Of a stretch of 64,000 nt of DNA, positions 55,866 to 64,000 are shown piece after piece; position 1 is the stretch's first letter, and the number at the start of each line of letters is the position of its first letter. Origin of the DNA: Cytomitobacter sp965233535 (GTDB lineage Bacteria > Pseudomonadota > Alphaproteobacteria > CAJXXZ01 > 1604HC). The translations under genes were made by a program, and so were the position numbers. The notes beneath the pieces were generated by a model, which worked only from the letters and a program-made list of their open reading frames with translations, did not search any database and was not told the DNA's origin. The stretch lies in assembly GCA_965233535.1 (NCBI GenBank), contig OZ247489.1, positions 555,362-619,361 of the forward strand, given 5' to 3'.

Positions 55866-56510
55866 TTATAGGTGAGCGAAAATATCAAGATCATGCCATC
55901 CAGCACAATCTAGCATTACTCTATGCTCTAAGAAGTCGAAACAAGACACAGCTAAATCATGCCTTCCTTCACGTATTAACATTTCTGTCAATTTTTCTTG
56001 TAACTTATGCAAAAAGATTACATCTTTCGCTGCATAACTATGTTGATCATCTTGTAACTCAGCAGCACCCCAGTCAGAAGATTGTTTGTCTTTAGAAATT
56101 TCCACTCCTAATAATTCTCTACATAATTCTCTTAAACCATGTCTATCTGTATAAGTTCTAATCAACTTGGATGCTAACTTAGTACAATAAATTGGTCTTG
56201 GCATTACTTGAAAAGCTTGATATAAAATCGCCATATCGAATCTACCAAAGTGAAATATTTTCTCAATATTTTCATCTTCTAATACACTCATTAAATTCTT
56301 TGCAACTGTTTGACCTTTATCAATTTGAACAAGATGACATATCCCATCATTAAAAGTTAATTGAACAAGACATAACCTATCTCTATATAAATGCAATCCA
56401 GTAGTCTCAGTATCTATCGCAACTGAATCTGATTTTTCTACATTGTCTGGCAAATCGTTTTTATGCAACACTATTTTGCAAGGTTGCCCACCATAATAAT
56501 TAATTTTCAC
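55866..56510 (-). CDS. rnd: Ribonuclease D, short form
   Basis: 214 residues of the DEDDy exonuclease domain alone. Exo I VAIDTETTGL, Exo II FHFGRFD, Exo III SYAAKDV (Tyr and Asp). The HRDC domains of enterobacterial RNase D are absent, as usual in alphaproteobacteria. It trims tRNA 3' ends. It ends next to member 6 of Family B and is followed upstream by hslU with a 4-base gap. Confidence 0.92.
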   Translation of the reverse strand: MKINYYGGQPCKIVLHKNDLPDNVEKSDSVAIDTETTGLHLYRDRLCLVQLTFNDGICHLVQIDKGQTVAKNLMSVLEDENIEKIFHFGRFDMAILYQAFQVMPRPIYCTKLASKLIRTYTDRHGLRELCRELLGVEISKDKQSSDWGAAELQDDQHSYAAKDVIFLHKLQEKLTEMLIREGRHDLAVSCFDFLEHRVMLDCAGWHDLDIFAHL

Positions 56511-56514
56511 TATA

Positions 56515-57801
56515 TTATAATATCATAGGATCAATTTGTTTTATACTCACTACCTTAGCAAGAACCTTATTAACATATAATTTATCTATATTAAATGTTT
56601 CACCAGAAAATTCATCTGCAGCATAATTCAATTCTTCAAGCAAAGACTCTAAAACAGCATGTAATCTACGAGCACCTATATTTTCAGATTGGTCATTAAT
56701 TTTTACAGAAATATCTGCAATAGCATCAATTCCATCTTTTGTGAACTTTAAGTTCACTTTTTCTACTTTAAGCAATGCTTCATATTGTTTGATCAAATTA
56801 TTTTCTGTTGTACTAATTATTTTTATAAAATCATCTTTAGTTAATGCTTTTAACATTACTTTTACGGGCAATCTACCTTGTAACTCTGGTAATAGATCAG
56901 ATGGTTTTGAAACATGAAATGCTCCAGATGCAATAAATAATATATGGTCTGTTTTTATAGATCCATGTTTTGTAGATACGGTTGTTCCTTCTATCAAAGG
57001 CAATAAATCACGCTGAACTCCCTCTCGACTTACTCCAGCACCAGTTTTTATAGATTGCTCACAAATTTTATCTATTTCATCAATAAAAACAATCCCATTT
57101 TCTTCAACTTTTTTCAGAGCAATACGTATCACAGAATCATTGTCTAAAAGTTTGTCACCTTCTGATTGTGTTAATACTTTTAATGCTGCCTTCACTTTCA
57201 TCTTTTTCAATTTAGACTTATTTCCCATTTTGCTAAACAAATCTGAAAAGTTAATCATACTAACTTCACTAGATGCTTCAATATTTAATTCTACATTTTC
57301 ACGCACACTTACCTTCACATCTTGATCATCAAATTCACCAGCACGAATACCTTGTAATAATTCTTTATCACTTAGATCATGCTCTTTCTTCAATTCTGCA
57401 ATCACAGTACGCTCAGCTTCTAATTCAGCTTTATTAGAAACTTGTTTCATCATCTCTTCTTTTGTTTGCGCAATTGCAACATCTATTAAGTCACGTATGA
57501 TTTGCTCAACATCTTTTCCAACATAACCAACTTCGGTATATTTCGTAGCTTCTACCTTCACAAAAGGAGCATCAACTAATTTAGCTAACCTTCTAGCAAT
57601 TTCAGTTTTTCCCACCCCTGTAGGACCAATCATTAAAATGTTTTTAGGAACAATTTCTTCACGGAGTGGAGATGATACTTTTGACCTTCTCCATCTATTT
57701 CTTAATGAAATCGCTACAATTTTCTTTGCCTCATCTTGCCCAACAATATTTTTATTTAATTGTTTAACAATTTCCTTTGGTGTCAAATTAACCATTTTCA
57801 T
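56515..57801 (-). CDS. hslU: HslU, ATPase subunit of HslUV protease
   Basis: 428 residues. TPKEIVKQLNKNIVGQDEAKK at the N-terminus, Walker A GPTGVGKT (59-66), VKVEATKYTEVGYVGKDVEQIIRDLID with the central pore GYVG, Walker B IVFIDEIDKI and sensor-2 ENIGARRLHAVLE (in parts). It unfolds substrates for HslV. The start overlaps the hslV end by 14 bases. Confidence 0.96.
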   Translation of the reverse strand: MKMVNLTPKEIVKQLNKNIVGQDEAKKIVAISLRNRWRRSKVSSPLREEIVPKNILMIGPTGVGKTEIARRLAKLVDAPFVKVEATKYTEVGYVGKDVEQIIRDLIDVAIAQTKEEMMKQVSNKAELEAERTVIAELKKEHDLSDKELLQGIRAGEFDDQDVKVSVRENVELNIEASSEVSMINFSDLFSKMGNKSKLKKMKVKAALKVLTQSEGDKLLDNDSVIRIALKKVEENGIVFIDEIDKICEQSIKTGAGVSREGVQRDLLPLIEGTTVSTKHGSIKTDHILFIASGAFHVSKPSDLLPELQGRLPVKVMLKALTKDDFIKIISTTENNLIKQYEALLKVEKVNLKFTKDGIDAIADISVKINDQSENIGARRLHAVLESLLEELNYAADEFSGETFNIDKLYVNKVLAKVVSIKQIDPMIL

Positions 57802-58339
57802 CTCTCAATTCTTTAATTGTAAAGCAATCATTTGTATACACACAAATATCAGAAGCCACTTTCAAAGATTTTTCTACTATATCATGTGCAGATAATTCAG
57901 TTGAATAAAATAATGCTTTTGCAGCTGCAAGCGCATAATTTCCTCCAGAACCTATCGCAATTATTCCATCTTTTGGCTCTATAACATCACCTTGCCCAGA
58001 TACTAAAAATGACCTCTTGGGATTTGCAACGATTAAAAGAGCTTCAAGTTTTCTTAAAACTTTATCGCTTCTCCAGTCTTTCGCTAATTCAAAACATGCT
58101 CTTTCTAGATTCCAAGAATATTTTTCTAATTTACATTCTAATCTTTCCATCAAAGACAATGCATCAGCTGTAGATCCTGCAAAACCAACAAGTACATTTT
58201 CACCTAACAATCTGACTTTTTTTGTTTCATGCTTTATTACTGCATTACCCATAGTCATTTGACCATCACCACCAACTACAGTCACGCCATTTCTTTTAAT
58301 AGACAATATCGTAGTTCCATGAATTTTTTGAGATTCCAT
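57788..58339 (-). CDS. hslV: HslV, peptidase subunit of HslUV protease
   Basis: 183 residues. The pro-segment MESQKIHG is followed by the catalytic N-terminal Thr of TTILSIKRNG; GGDGQMTMGN, GFAGSTADALSLMERLE and IGSGGNYALAAAKAL are conserved. It forms a proteasome-like double hexamer. The upstream side carries the parS-like palindromes. Confidence 0.96.
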   Translation of the reverse strand: MESQKIHGTTILSIKRNGVTVVGGDGQMTMGNAVIKHETKKVRLLGENVLVGFAGSTADALSLMERLECKLEKYSWNLERACFELAKDWRSDKVLRKLEALLIVANPKRSFLVSGQGDVIEPKDGIIAIGSGGNYALAAAKALFYSTELSAHDIVEKSLKVASDICVYTNDCFTIKELRDENG

Positions 58340-58472
58340 ATACTTCCATGATAATTCAATATGAGCACAAATAACAGATTTGACTGCAAAGAAATATCAC
58401 TATCAACTAATCATAATTCATATACAAAAATCTTCACAAGCACATCATCGTGAATTCTCAAGATGCGCATAA

Positions 58473-58488
58473 TGTTCCACGTGGAACA
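58473..58488. promoter_or_regulatory. parS-like site 1
   Basis: TGTTCCACGTGGAACA, a perfect 16-bp palindrome identical to chromosomal parS sites bound by ParB. Confidence 0.85.
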
Positions 58489-58606
58489 TTTATATAATAT
58501 TAAATTGTTTGCAATATAGCATAATTTATTTATACATTACCAATTTGAAGAAAGTTTCATGCATATTTTTTCACTTTGAATTAATTATATTTTCATGAGT
58601 TTAAAT

Positions 58607-58622
58607 TGTTCCACGTGGAACA
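58607..58622. promoter_or_regulatory. parS-like site 2
   Basis: Same 16-bp palindrome, 134 bases after site 1. Confidence 0.85.
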
Positions 58623-58812
58623 TTAACAGCTTGAAAACAGAAAATTATTTTTGCTGTGATTTTGAACCATTAATTACAAAACAAAGTGAGAATTTGCAAA
58701 ACACTCATTTAACCAAAATTAAATCTACAATTTATATAAGTTTGTTTTCTATTTTATAATAAAATTCTTATAACTATATATAAATAAGTGATCACACAAA
58801 TAATTTGATAAT

Positions 58813-58828
58813 TGTTCCACGTGGAACA
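58813..58828. promoter_or_regulatory. parS-like site 3
   Basis: Same 16-bp palindrome, 206 bases after site 2. Confidence 0.85.
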
Positions 58829-59024
58829 TTTTGTTCTTTTCGATATGAAATGCTTTGTACACTTTATAAATTTGTATAAGCTTTTATACTATATTGTTTA
58901 TTTTGAACTGCTTTATTGATTTATTTTAAATAGGTATCAATTTATATAATCTTGAAATTGAACTACAAAATGTTTCATCAACTCAAAATATTATAATATA
59001 GATGAGTGATTTTTGAACTTATAA

Positions 59025-59040
59025 TGTTCCACGTGGAACA
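59025..59040. promoter_or_regulatory. parS-like site 4
   Basis: Same 16-bp palindrome, 212 bases after site 3 and 26 bases past the end of Family B member 7. Confidence 0.85.
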
Positions 59041-59065
59041 TTTGTGATTTATTAAAACGTTATAT

Positions 59066-59848
59066 TTAATTGTTTAATATCACTTTGTTGTTATCTGGAT
59101 TATTCATTGTTTCTGTGTATACAAATTCTGAATTTTCTTCAATTGTTTTTATTAAGCTTTGATTGATTTCACTTGTAGAGTGAAGCAGTGCTATTATTGA
59201 ATCTTTGAATTGAAACTCTATTTTCTCTATATTTCTCACGCAAGATATTAATTTAAGTAAATACTTATACTCTTCTTCATCTAAGTCGCTTTTAAAACCA
59301 AGTTTTTCAATATCAATATGTAAAATACACACATTGACTGTGTAATTAAGCGCAAGTAACTTATCACAATCACCTTTATTAGACAAACTAAGTTTTTTAA
59401 TATCAAAATTGAGCATTTCAGGCATGCCATTACAATTAAAATCATACTGAACACCCAAATAATCTCTGATCAATCCTATTAAATCACGTGTATCATAATA
59501 TACTCCATTATATTTTTCATGAGCAAAATCTAAATCCCATATTTTTTCAAGCAAATCAAGATGTTGAATGGCTGGGAATGCGCACTCCCTCATTATTTTG
59601 TTCATATCTTTTTCTGGTGTCAAATTATACTGTTTTGCATTTTCATAAATTTGTTCAGCACAATTGTTAACGGAGCGACGAAGGCCAATATAAGTTAAAT
59701 TTTCTGCTTCCTCTACACATACACAGGAAAACACAAACAAACTTCGTTCTCTACTAGACAACTTCTCTACTTTATCCAAATGCTCAGATGTAAAGTCAGA
59801 CTGGATATAAACCGTAAAAACAAGTATAAAATATTTTAAAAATTTCAT
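59066..59848 (-). CDS. Secreted protein, Family B, member 7
   Basis: 260 residues from ATG 59848; an upstream extension to 59950 is open but lacks family support. Signal peptide KFLKYFILVFTVYIQS, then DFTSEHLDKVEKLSSRERSLFVFSCV and FPAIQHLDLLEKIWDLDF, the last closely matching member 5 (FPAIQHLDLPEEIWDLEF). A further shared part is CILHIDIEKLGF. It sits in the middle of the parS cluster, flanked on both sides by sites. Function unknown. Confidence 0.65.
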   Translation of the reverse strand: MKFLKYFILVFTVYIQSDFTSEHLDKVEKLSSRERSLFVFSCVCVEEAENLTYIGLRRSVNNCAEQIYENAKQYNLTPEKDMNKIMRECAFPAIQHLDLLEKIWDLDFAHEKYNGVYYDTRDLIGLIRDYLGVQYDFNCNGMPEMLNFDIKKLSLSNKGDCDKLLALNYTVNVCILHIDIEKLGFKSDLDEEEYKYLLKLISCVRNIEKIEFQFKDSIIALLHSTSEINQSLIKTIEENSEFVYTETMNNPDNNKVILNN

Positions 59849-59965
59849 AATTAAGTGTATGATTTGAAAATTGAAAAGTAAATGTGAAAATACACATGGC
59901 TCTAACGGCAAATCATCATATAATATGCTGACTTCAACTTGATTTATCACAACAGTAATTTAAAA

Positions 59966-59981
59966 TGTTCCACGTGGAACA
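59966..59981. promoter_or_regulatory. parS-like site 5
   Basis: TGTTCCACGTGGAACA, identical to sites 1-4, 118 bases upstream of the Family B member 7 start. Confidence 0.85.
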
Positions 59982-60338
59982 TTCTTTAAAACAAGCAAAA
60001 CATTTAATTTTGCACTCTCCACATGAGCATTAATTATCACTTCACATAATTTTTCACAACATTGAATTTACTTTTTGAATAAGCTTTAAGGTGTATGCAT
60101 ATATAGCATCATACGCATACTAATACATGCTACACGTTTTCTAATATAATTAATACCTATTTTATAAATCATTTCTTGAATCTGAAACTTATAATAATTT
60201 TTAGAGCACCTAAACGTTTTTTCTCACTCAACTCAATAAAATATCTGAGCTATCTACAGCCACTTTTTCAAAAAATCACATCAAATGTTATGATGATTTT
60301 ATAATTAATATGTGCGTGTATATTAATTAACATTCTAT

Positions 60339-60354
60339 TGTTCCACATGGAACA
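60339..60354. promoter_or_regulatory. parS-like site 6 (variant)
   Basis: TGTTCCACATGGAACA: one central base changed, so the palindrome is imperfect in the middle. Confidence 0.65.
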
Positions 60355-60395
60355 TTGTGTTGAAATAGAATGAACCATATAACATGTCATACTGT

Positions 60396-60411
60396 TGTTC
60401 CACATGGAACA
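60396..60411. promoter_or_regulatory. parS-like site 7 (variant)
   Basis: TGTTCCACATGGAACA again, 57 bases after site 6, the same one-base variant. Confidence 0.65.
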
Positions 60412-60602
60412 TTTAATCAAATTATAAGCAAGTATTTAATTTTAACCTGTGTTTTCAATTAATAAATTTTCTTAAAGCCAAAGTGTTTTTATAAATTATT
60501 TGACATGATAAACACACATATAAAATTTATTATATATACTATGAGCAATTAAATATTTAAAAACTCAAAATTGTTAATGAAATTTTTCATGTGATTCAAA
60601 AA

Positions 60603-60618
60603 TGTTCCACGTGGAACA
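60603..60618. promoter_or_regulatory. parS-like site 8
   Basis: TGTTCCACGTGGAACA, 18 bases beyond the 3' end of rplQ. Confidence 0.85.
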
Positions 60619-60635
60619 CTAAAATAAATAGAGTA

Positions 60636-60986
60636 TTATACTAACTCTATCATTGAAATAGGAGCACCATCTCCTTGACGGTGGCCAATTTTTAAGGTTC
60701 TTGTATAACCACCATTTCGATCTTTATACATTTCTGTAAGTTTAGAAATAATAGATTTTACATAATCTTTATCATTAAATATTCCTAATAATTTTCTAAT
60801 AGAAGGAAGATCTCCTTTTTTAGCAAGAGTGATCATCTTTTCTGCTGCAGGTCTGCAAGCAGCTACTTTTGCCTTAGTAGAGGTAATTCTACCATGCTCA
60901 AGTAAAGATCTACACATATTCATGATTAAAGAATCTCTATTACCTTTTTTTCTATTTAATTTAACTTTACTGACGCAATGACGCAT
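60636..60986 (-). CDS. rplQ: 50S ribosomal protein L17
   Basis: 116 residues. RHCVSKVKLNRKKGNRDSLIMNMCRSLLEHGRITST (in part) and GGYTRTLKIGHRQGDGAPISMIEL are diagnostic. It ends the alpha operon in the standard order and overlaps rpoA by one base. Confidence 0.95.
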   Translation of the reverse strand: MRHCVSKVKLNRKKGNRDSLIMNMCRSLLEHGRITSTKAKVAACRPAAEKMITLAKKGDLPSIRKLLGIFNDKDYVKSIISKLTEMYKDRNGGYTRTLKIGHRQGDGAPISMIELV

Positions 60987-61906
60987 TATAACTCCATATT
61001 CTTCGGTCTTACTTCAGACCAATTTTCAATTTCTGTTCCAAGAGAAAATCCATAATTAGTTTCTAAGACATTTTTGATCTCTTCTAACGTTTTCTTTCCA
61101 CATTGTGGAGTTCCACGCCAATCATCTTCTGTCATTGTCACAAGATCACCTACATATACTAGCTTCAAAAACTCTATCGCACCTTTGGCTCTAGTAGACA
61201 ATGTTAGAGAAGAAAGTAAATCCAAATACCTTTGATCTACATATGCCGCTTCTTCTTGAATTTCTTCAGATTTCGCAGGCTCATCAGTATTGAAAGTTTG
61301 CAAACTAGAAATCAGTATTTTAGATGCTTGAGACAATGCATCCTTAGCCTCTATGCTTCCATTAGTGTCTACAGTAATTTCTAACTTATTATAGTTAGTT
61401 TTTTGACCAACTCTAGTATCAATAGAATCCCATACCACTCTTGTAACAGGACTAAAAACAACATCCAATGCAATGTAACCTTCAGGAACATCAACATCAG
61501 AATAAGCCACATATCCTTTTCCTAATTTGACAATTAATTCCAAAGATAAGCTAACATTTTTTGATAAAGTGCAAATATATTGCTCCGGATTCAAAATTTC
61601 AACAGCTGGAATATCATCAATCATACTTGCTGTAACATCACCTAACTCATTTACATTTAAACGCATTGTAAACTCTTCTAAAGTAGATTTAAAAACAATT
61701 TTTTTCAAATTTAACAACACATCTTCAACATCAATATTAATACCATCAATAGGTGAAAATCTATTGCTTACTCCAACAATTTTAACTCCAACTAAACCTA
61801 AACCGCTAATTGAAGAAAGTAAAACTCTCCTTAAAGCATGCCCTACAGTTTGCCCATAACCTGGCTCAAAAGGTCCAAAAGACAATGTCCCTGACACATT
61901 AGACAC
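60986..61906 (-). CDS. rpoA: RNA polymerase alpha subunit
   Basis: 306 residues, shorter than the common 330-340. The N-terminal dimerisation domain has FGPFEPGYGQTVGHALRRVLLSSISGLG (in part) and VEDVLLNLKKIVF. The C-terminal DNA-binding domain has AKGAIEFLKLVYVGDLVTMTEDD and CGKKTLEEIKNVL. The linker is short and acidic. Overlaps rpsK by 8 bases. Confidence 0.96.
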   Translation of the reverse strand: MSNVSGTLSFGPFEPGYGQTVGHALRRVLLSSISGLGLVGVKIVGVSNRFSPIDGINIDVEDVLLNLKKIVFKSTLEEFTMRLNVNELGDVTASMIDDIPAVEILNPEQYICTLSKNVSLSLELIVKLGKGYVAYSDVDVPEGYIALDVVFSPVTRVVWDSIDTRVGQKTNYNKLEITVDTNGSIEAKDALSQASKILISSLQTFNTDEPAKSEEIQEEAAYVDQRYLDLLSSLTLSTRAKGAIEFLKLVYVGDLVTMTEDDWRGTPQCGKKTLEEIKNVLETNYGFSLGTEIENWSEVRPKNMEL

Positions 61907-62291
61907 GTCGACTCCTTGGCATTTTCACTCCATTAAAAGGAAAGCTAGTTTTATCTGAAATTTCTCTAATTCCAAAGTTTCTAGCTTGGAAAGTTTTAAC
62001 AGCAGATTCTCTACCACTTCCTAATCCTTTAAAAACGATAGATAAAGTCTTTACTCCCATATTCATCATTTTGTTAGACAAATCTTCAGCTGCAGCTTGA
62101 GATGCATGAGGAGTAGATTTTCTAGCCCCTTTAAACCCAACAACACCAGGAGATGACCATGCCACGACAGATCTAGTTTTTTCATAAAACGCACTCATAA
62201 TAGTATTGTTTGAGCTAGAACTTATATGCACAACAACATGTGGGTAATTTTCTTTTTTTCTACTACTTGTAGTTCTTCTTACTTTGTTCAT
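61899..62291 (-). CDS. rpsK: 30S ribosomal protein S11
   Basis: 130 residues. VHISSSSNNTIMSAFYEK, AWSSPGVVGFKGARKSTPHASQAAAE and RRV at the C-terminus identify S11, part of the platform. Overlaps rpsM by 4 bases. Confidence 0.96.
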   Translation of the reverse strand: MNKVRRTTSSRKKENYPHVVVHISSSSNNTIMSAFYEKTRSVVAWSSPGVVGFKGARKSTPHASQAAAEDLSNKMMNMGVKTLSIVFKGLGSGRESAVKTFQARNFGIREISDKTSFPFNGVKMPRSRRV

Positions 62292-62641
62292 GCCAATCCT
62301 TTCCTTCTACGAGCGCTCTTAGCGTTAGACTTTGTTCTTTGTCCACGAACAGGAAGCTTAGCTAAATGCCTTCTACCCCTTAAACATCCATTACTAATAA
62401 GCCTTTTTAAATCATTATTTACAGATCTTTGCAAATCAGGACCAATTAAGAATTCTTTTTCTTCTATCTTATCCTTAATTTTAATCGCATCTAAGTCAGA
62501 CAAATCTTTAACTCTAGTAGCATCTGAAATGCTCATTTCTTCACAAATGAGCGCAGCTCTATGAGCGCCTATACCATAGATTCTTCTCAAAGCAAATCTA
62601 ACTACTTTTTTTACAGGCAAAACAACGCCACAAATCCTCAC
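62288..62641 (-). CDS. rpsM: 30S ribosomal protein S13
   Basis: 117 residues. RICGVVLPVKKVVRFALRRIYGIG and the C-terminal GCLRGRRHLAKLPVRGQRTKSNAKSARRRKG (in parts) are typical. S13 contacts P-site tRNA and L5. adk lies 45 bases upstream; rpmJ is not present between them. Confidence 0.95.
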   Translation of the reverse strand: MRICGVVLPVKKVVRFALRRIYGIGAHRAALICEEMSISDATRVKDLSDLDAIKIKDKIEEKEFLIGPDLQRSVNNDLKRLISNGCLRGRRHLAKLPVRGQRTKSNAKSARRRKGLA

Positions 62642-62686
62642 AGATGACCTCCAATAACCCCAATTATAAAGACTTAAAAGAAAAAA

Positions 62687-63322
62687 TCAACAGACAAGAG
62701 AGATAATACTATTTGTAACTTCATTATGCTTTTTGCTAGCATCAATATTGCACAGTATATTTTGCTTTTTATAAAATTTTCTGATTTTTTCAGTTTGTGT
62801 ATTAAATATATTAATACGTGTTTTCACTGCTTCATTCGAGCTGTCATCATCACGTCTTTCTATATTGCTAGACATACACAAGTTACAATGAAGCTTATCC
62901 ATCTCAGAAATGCTTAATATGGCATGACAATCACAACAAATATAACGCTTCTTTAATCTTGCAATAACATCGCTCTCAGCAACTTGAAATTCAATAACAT
63001 AATCAAGCTTTGAACTTTCACTTTTCATTACATCATCTAGAAAAATAGCCTGCTCTATAGTCCTTGGTATGCCATCAAACAAAAACCCTTTTTCACAAGA
63101 AAGAAATCTTTTTTTCATAATCAAACTAATAATTTCCAAAGGAACTAACTCACCTACAGATATAAAACTATCAATTTGTTGCCCTAACTTGCTCTTTGAT
63201 TCAGATTCCTCTCTTAATAAGTCCCCAACAGAAATAAGCTCTAAACCTAATTTTTTAGATATAATGGCAGCTTGAGTACCTTTTCCAGAACCAGGTGGCC
63301 CCATAAAAACCAAATTCAACAT
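62687..63322 (-). CDS. adk: Adenylate kinase with zinc-type LID
   Basis: 211 residues. P-loop GPPGSGKGTQ (8-17), LFDGIPRTIEQA for the NMP site, then a LID holding CxxC pairs (CCDC ... CNLC) as in zinc-binding adenylate kinases, and RRDDDSSNEAVKTRI with the catalytic arginines. It converts AMP and ATP to ADP. Located between secY and rpsM as in many bacteria. Confidence 0.94.
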   Translation of the reverse strand: MLNLVFMGPPGSGKGTQAAIISKKLGLELISVGDLLREESESKSKLGQQIDSFISVGELVPLEIISLIMKKRFLSCEKGFLFDGIPRTIEQAIFLDDVMKSESSKLDYVIEFQVAESDVIARLKKRYICCDCHAILSISEMDKLHCNLCMSSNIERRDDDSSNEAVKTRINIFNTQTEKIRKFYKKQNILCNIDASKKHNEVTNSIISLVC

Positions 63323-63328
63323 AAATCG

Positions 63329-64000
63329 CTACCTTCTAAATTTCTTCATTTTTATTTTATTTGAACTGATATGCGCACTAATATGTGAAAAGAATTCTAA
63401 AGTAACTCCAACAATAATCAAAAGACTAGTTCCATTCACATATAATTCATTACCTCTTCCAAATAGCAGATCAGGCAAAATAGATATAGTAACCAAGTAA
63501 AACGCACCAAAATATGTAAGTTGATTAATTAATTTAATGAAAAATTCCTTAGTTCTTTCTCCCGGCCTAACACCTGGAATATAAGCAGCACTTTTCTTTA
63601 AATTATCAGCAACTTCTTCAGGATTAAAAGCTATACTTGCGTATATAAATGAAAAAAACACAATCATAATAGCTTTCAAACATAAAGTCATATAGGACGA
63701 TGAAAGTATAGATTTATGGAAATCAGTTAAGTGCAAAAATGACCAATTAACATTACTAATTGCAATCAATATAAAAGATAAAAACATCTCTGCAAACATA
63801 GGCGGCAAAACACCTGAAGCATTTAGTTTGATAGGCATCTCAACATTTTGTTTCATTGAAGATCTCATTTGCATATGGTTATTAGGGTATTGTATTTTTA
63901 CTGGCCTGATAACACTTTCCATGCACACAACTATTAAAAGTAATAATATTAAAATGAACAGAAAACCCAAAGCGTACAAGAAAGAAATTTTACCATTAAT
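63329..64000 (-). CDS. secY: SecY translocase subunit, C-terminal part (5' end outside window)
   Basis: The frame is open to the window edge, so the start lies beyond 64000; the visible 223 residues are the C-terminal half. Hydrophobic segments correspond to the last five membrane helices. MPIKLNASGVLPPMFAEMFL and NPEEVADNLKKSAAYIPGVRPGERTKEFF (in parts) are the SecY cytosolic loop signatures (usual GVIPxIFA and GxxIPGIRPG). It forms the channel for exported proteins, including the Family A and B products. adk follows after 6 bases. Confidence 0.95.
   Translation of the reverse strand: MNGKISFLYALGFLFILILLLLIVVCMESVIRPVKIQYPNNHMQMRSSMKQNVEMPIKLNASGVLPPMFAEMFLSFILIAISNVNWSFLHLTDFHKSILSSSYMTLCLKAIMIVFFSFIYASIAFNPEEVADNLKKSAAYIPGVRPGERTKEFFIKLINQLTYFGAFYLVTISILPDLLFGRGNELYVNGTSLLIIVGVTLEFFSHISAHISSNKIKMKKFRR

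Larger units (their letters stand above)
58340..59065. other. Gene-free region with four parS sites
   Basis: About 725 AT-rich bases between hslV and Family B member 7. The only clear structure is the four identical 16-bp palindromes listed separately. I see no tRNA or convincing DnaA-box cluster. Confidence 0.6.
59849..60635. other. Gene-free region with four parS-like sites
   Basis: About 790 AT-rich bases between Family B member 7 and rplQ. The palindromes at 59966, 60339, 60396 and 60603 are the only clear structure. No RNA gene recognised. Confidence 0.6.

Noticed and set aside
58340..60635. CRISPR array
   Set aside because: The repeated 16-mers are perfect palindromes at uneven distances (57 to 941 bases) with no uniform spacers; parS fits, CRISPR does not.
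58340..60635. oriC with DnaA boxes
   Set aside because: I found no convincing cluster of TTATNCACA boxes; only the parS sites suggest origin proximity.

Overview
This window looks like part of a small, AT-rich chromosome of an alphaproteobacterial intracellular symbiont, most plausibly of the Holosporales or Rickettsiales type. I cannot place it to genus from sequence alone. The evidence is a circularly permuted tmRNA, an alphaproteobacterial SspB adaptor, a CckA-like hybrid kinase, a short RNase D without HRDC, HslUV, an ISC-type ferredoxin, very tight gene overlaps, several shortened enzymes (TpiA, GpsA, PyrH, RimM), and an unlinked 5S rRNA. TGA is a normal stop codon.

Layout. Positions 1-5751 hold two related secreted metallo-beta-lactamase-fold proteins. 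They flank tmRNA, sspB, rnpA-rpmH and a tRNA-Ser whose 3' end is repeated in tandem. Positions 5827-12681 hold a GNAT acetyltransferase, an effector-binding-domain protein, greA, the rpsB-tsf-pyrH-tpiA-comF-frr operon and tRNA-Glu. A broken secreted-protein gene follows. Positions 14140-26887 (minus strand) are one long translation superoperon, trmD-rplS-rpsL-rpsG-fusA-rpsJ ... rpsE, without tuf and with one unexplained 0.39 kb gap between rplP and rpmC. Positions 27107-38448 hold two tandem HAD phosphatases, a BI-1 family membrane protein, an RND efflux pair, rpsP-rimM, cckA, another HAD protein, ferredoxin and gpsA. Positions 60636-64000 carry secY-adk-rpsM-rpsK-rpoA-rplQ, which is the distal spc plus alpha operon and is detached from the rest of spc.

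The accessory part is 34.4-60 kb. Housekeeping genes (dnaB, rpsI, rplM, rplI, ftsH, rnd, hslVU, a DUF721/DciA-like gene) alternate there with two expanded families of paralogous predicted secreted proteins that I do not recognise. Family A has 4 loci and Family B has 7 loci plus a 3' fragment. Each carries a signal peptide and a recurring family-specific core. Several members are broken by a single-base frameshift, and several B members have a -10-like hexamer exactly 6 nt before the ATG with no Shine-Dalgarno, suggesting leaderless mRNAs. A PAAR-like (DUF4280) spike-tip gene lies among them, so an injection apparatus elsewhere in the genome is possible.

Positions 58473-60618 contain eight 16-bp palindromes matching the chromosomal parS centromere sequence (six identical, two with one base changed). 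This marks the segment as the probable ParB loading and origin-proximal region.
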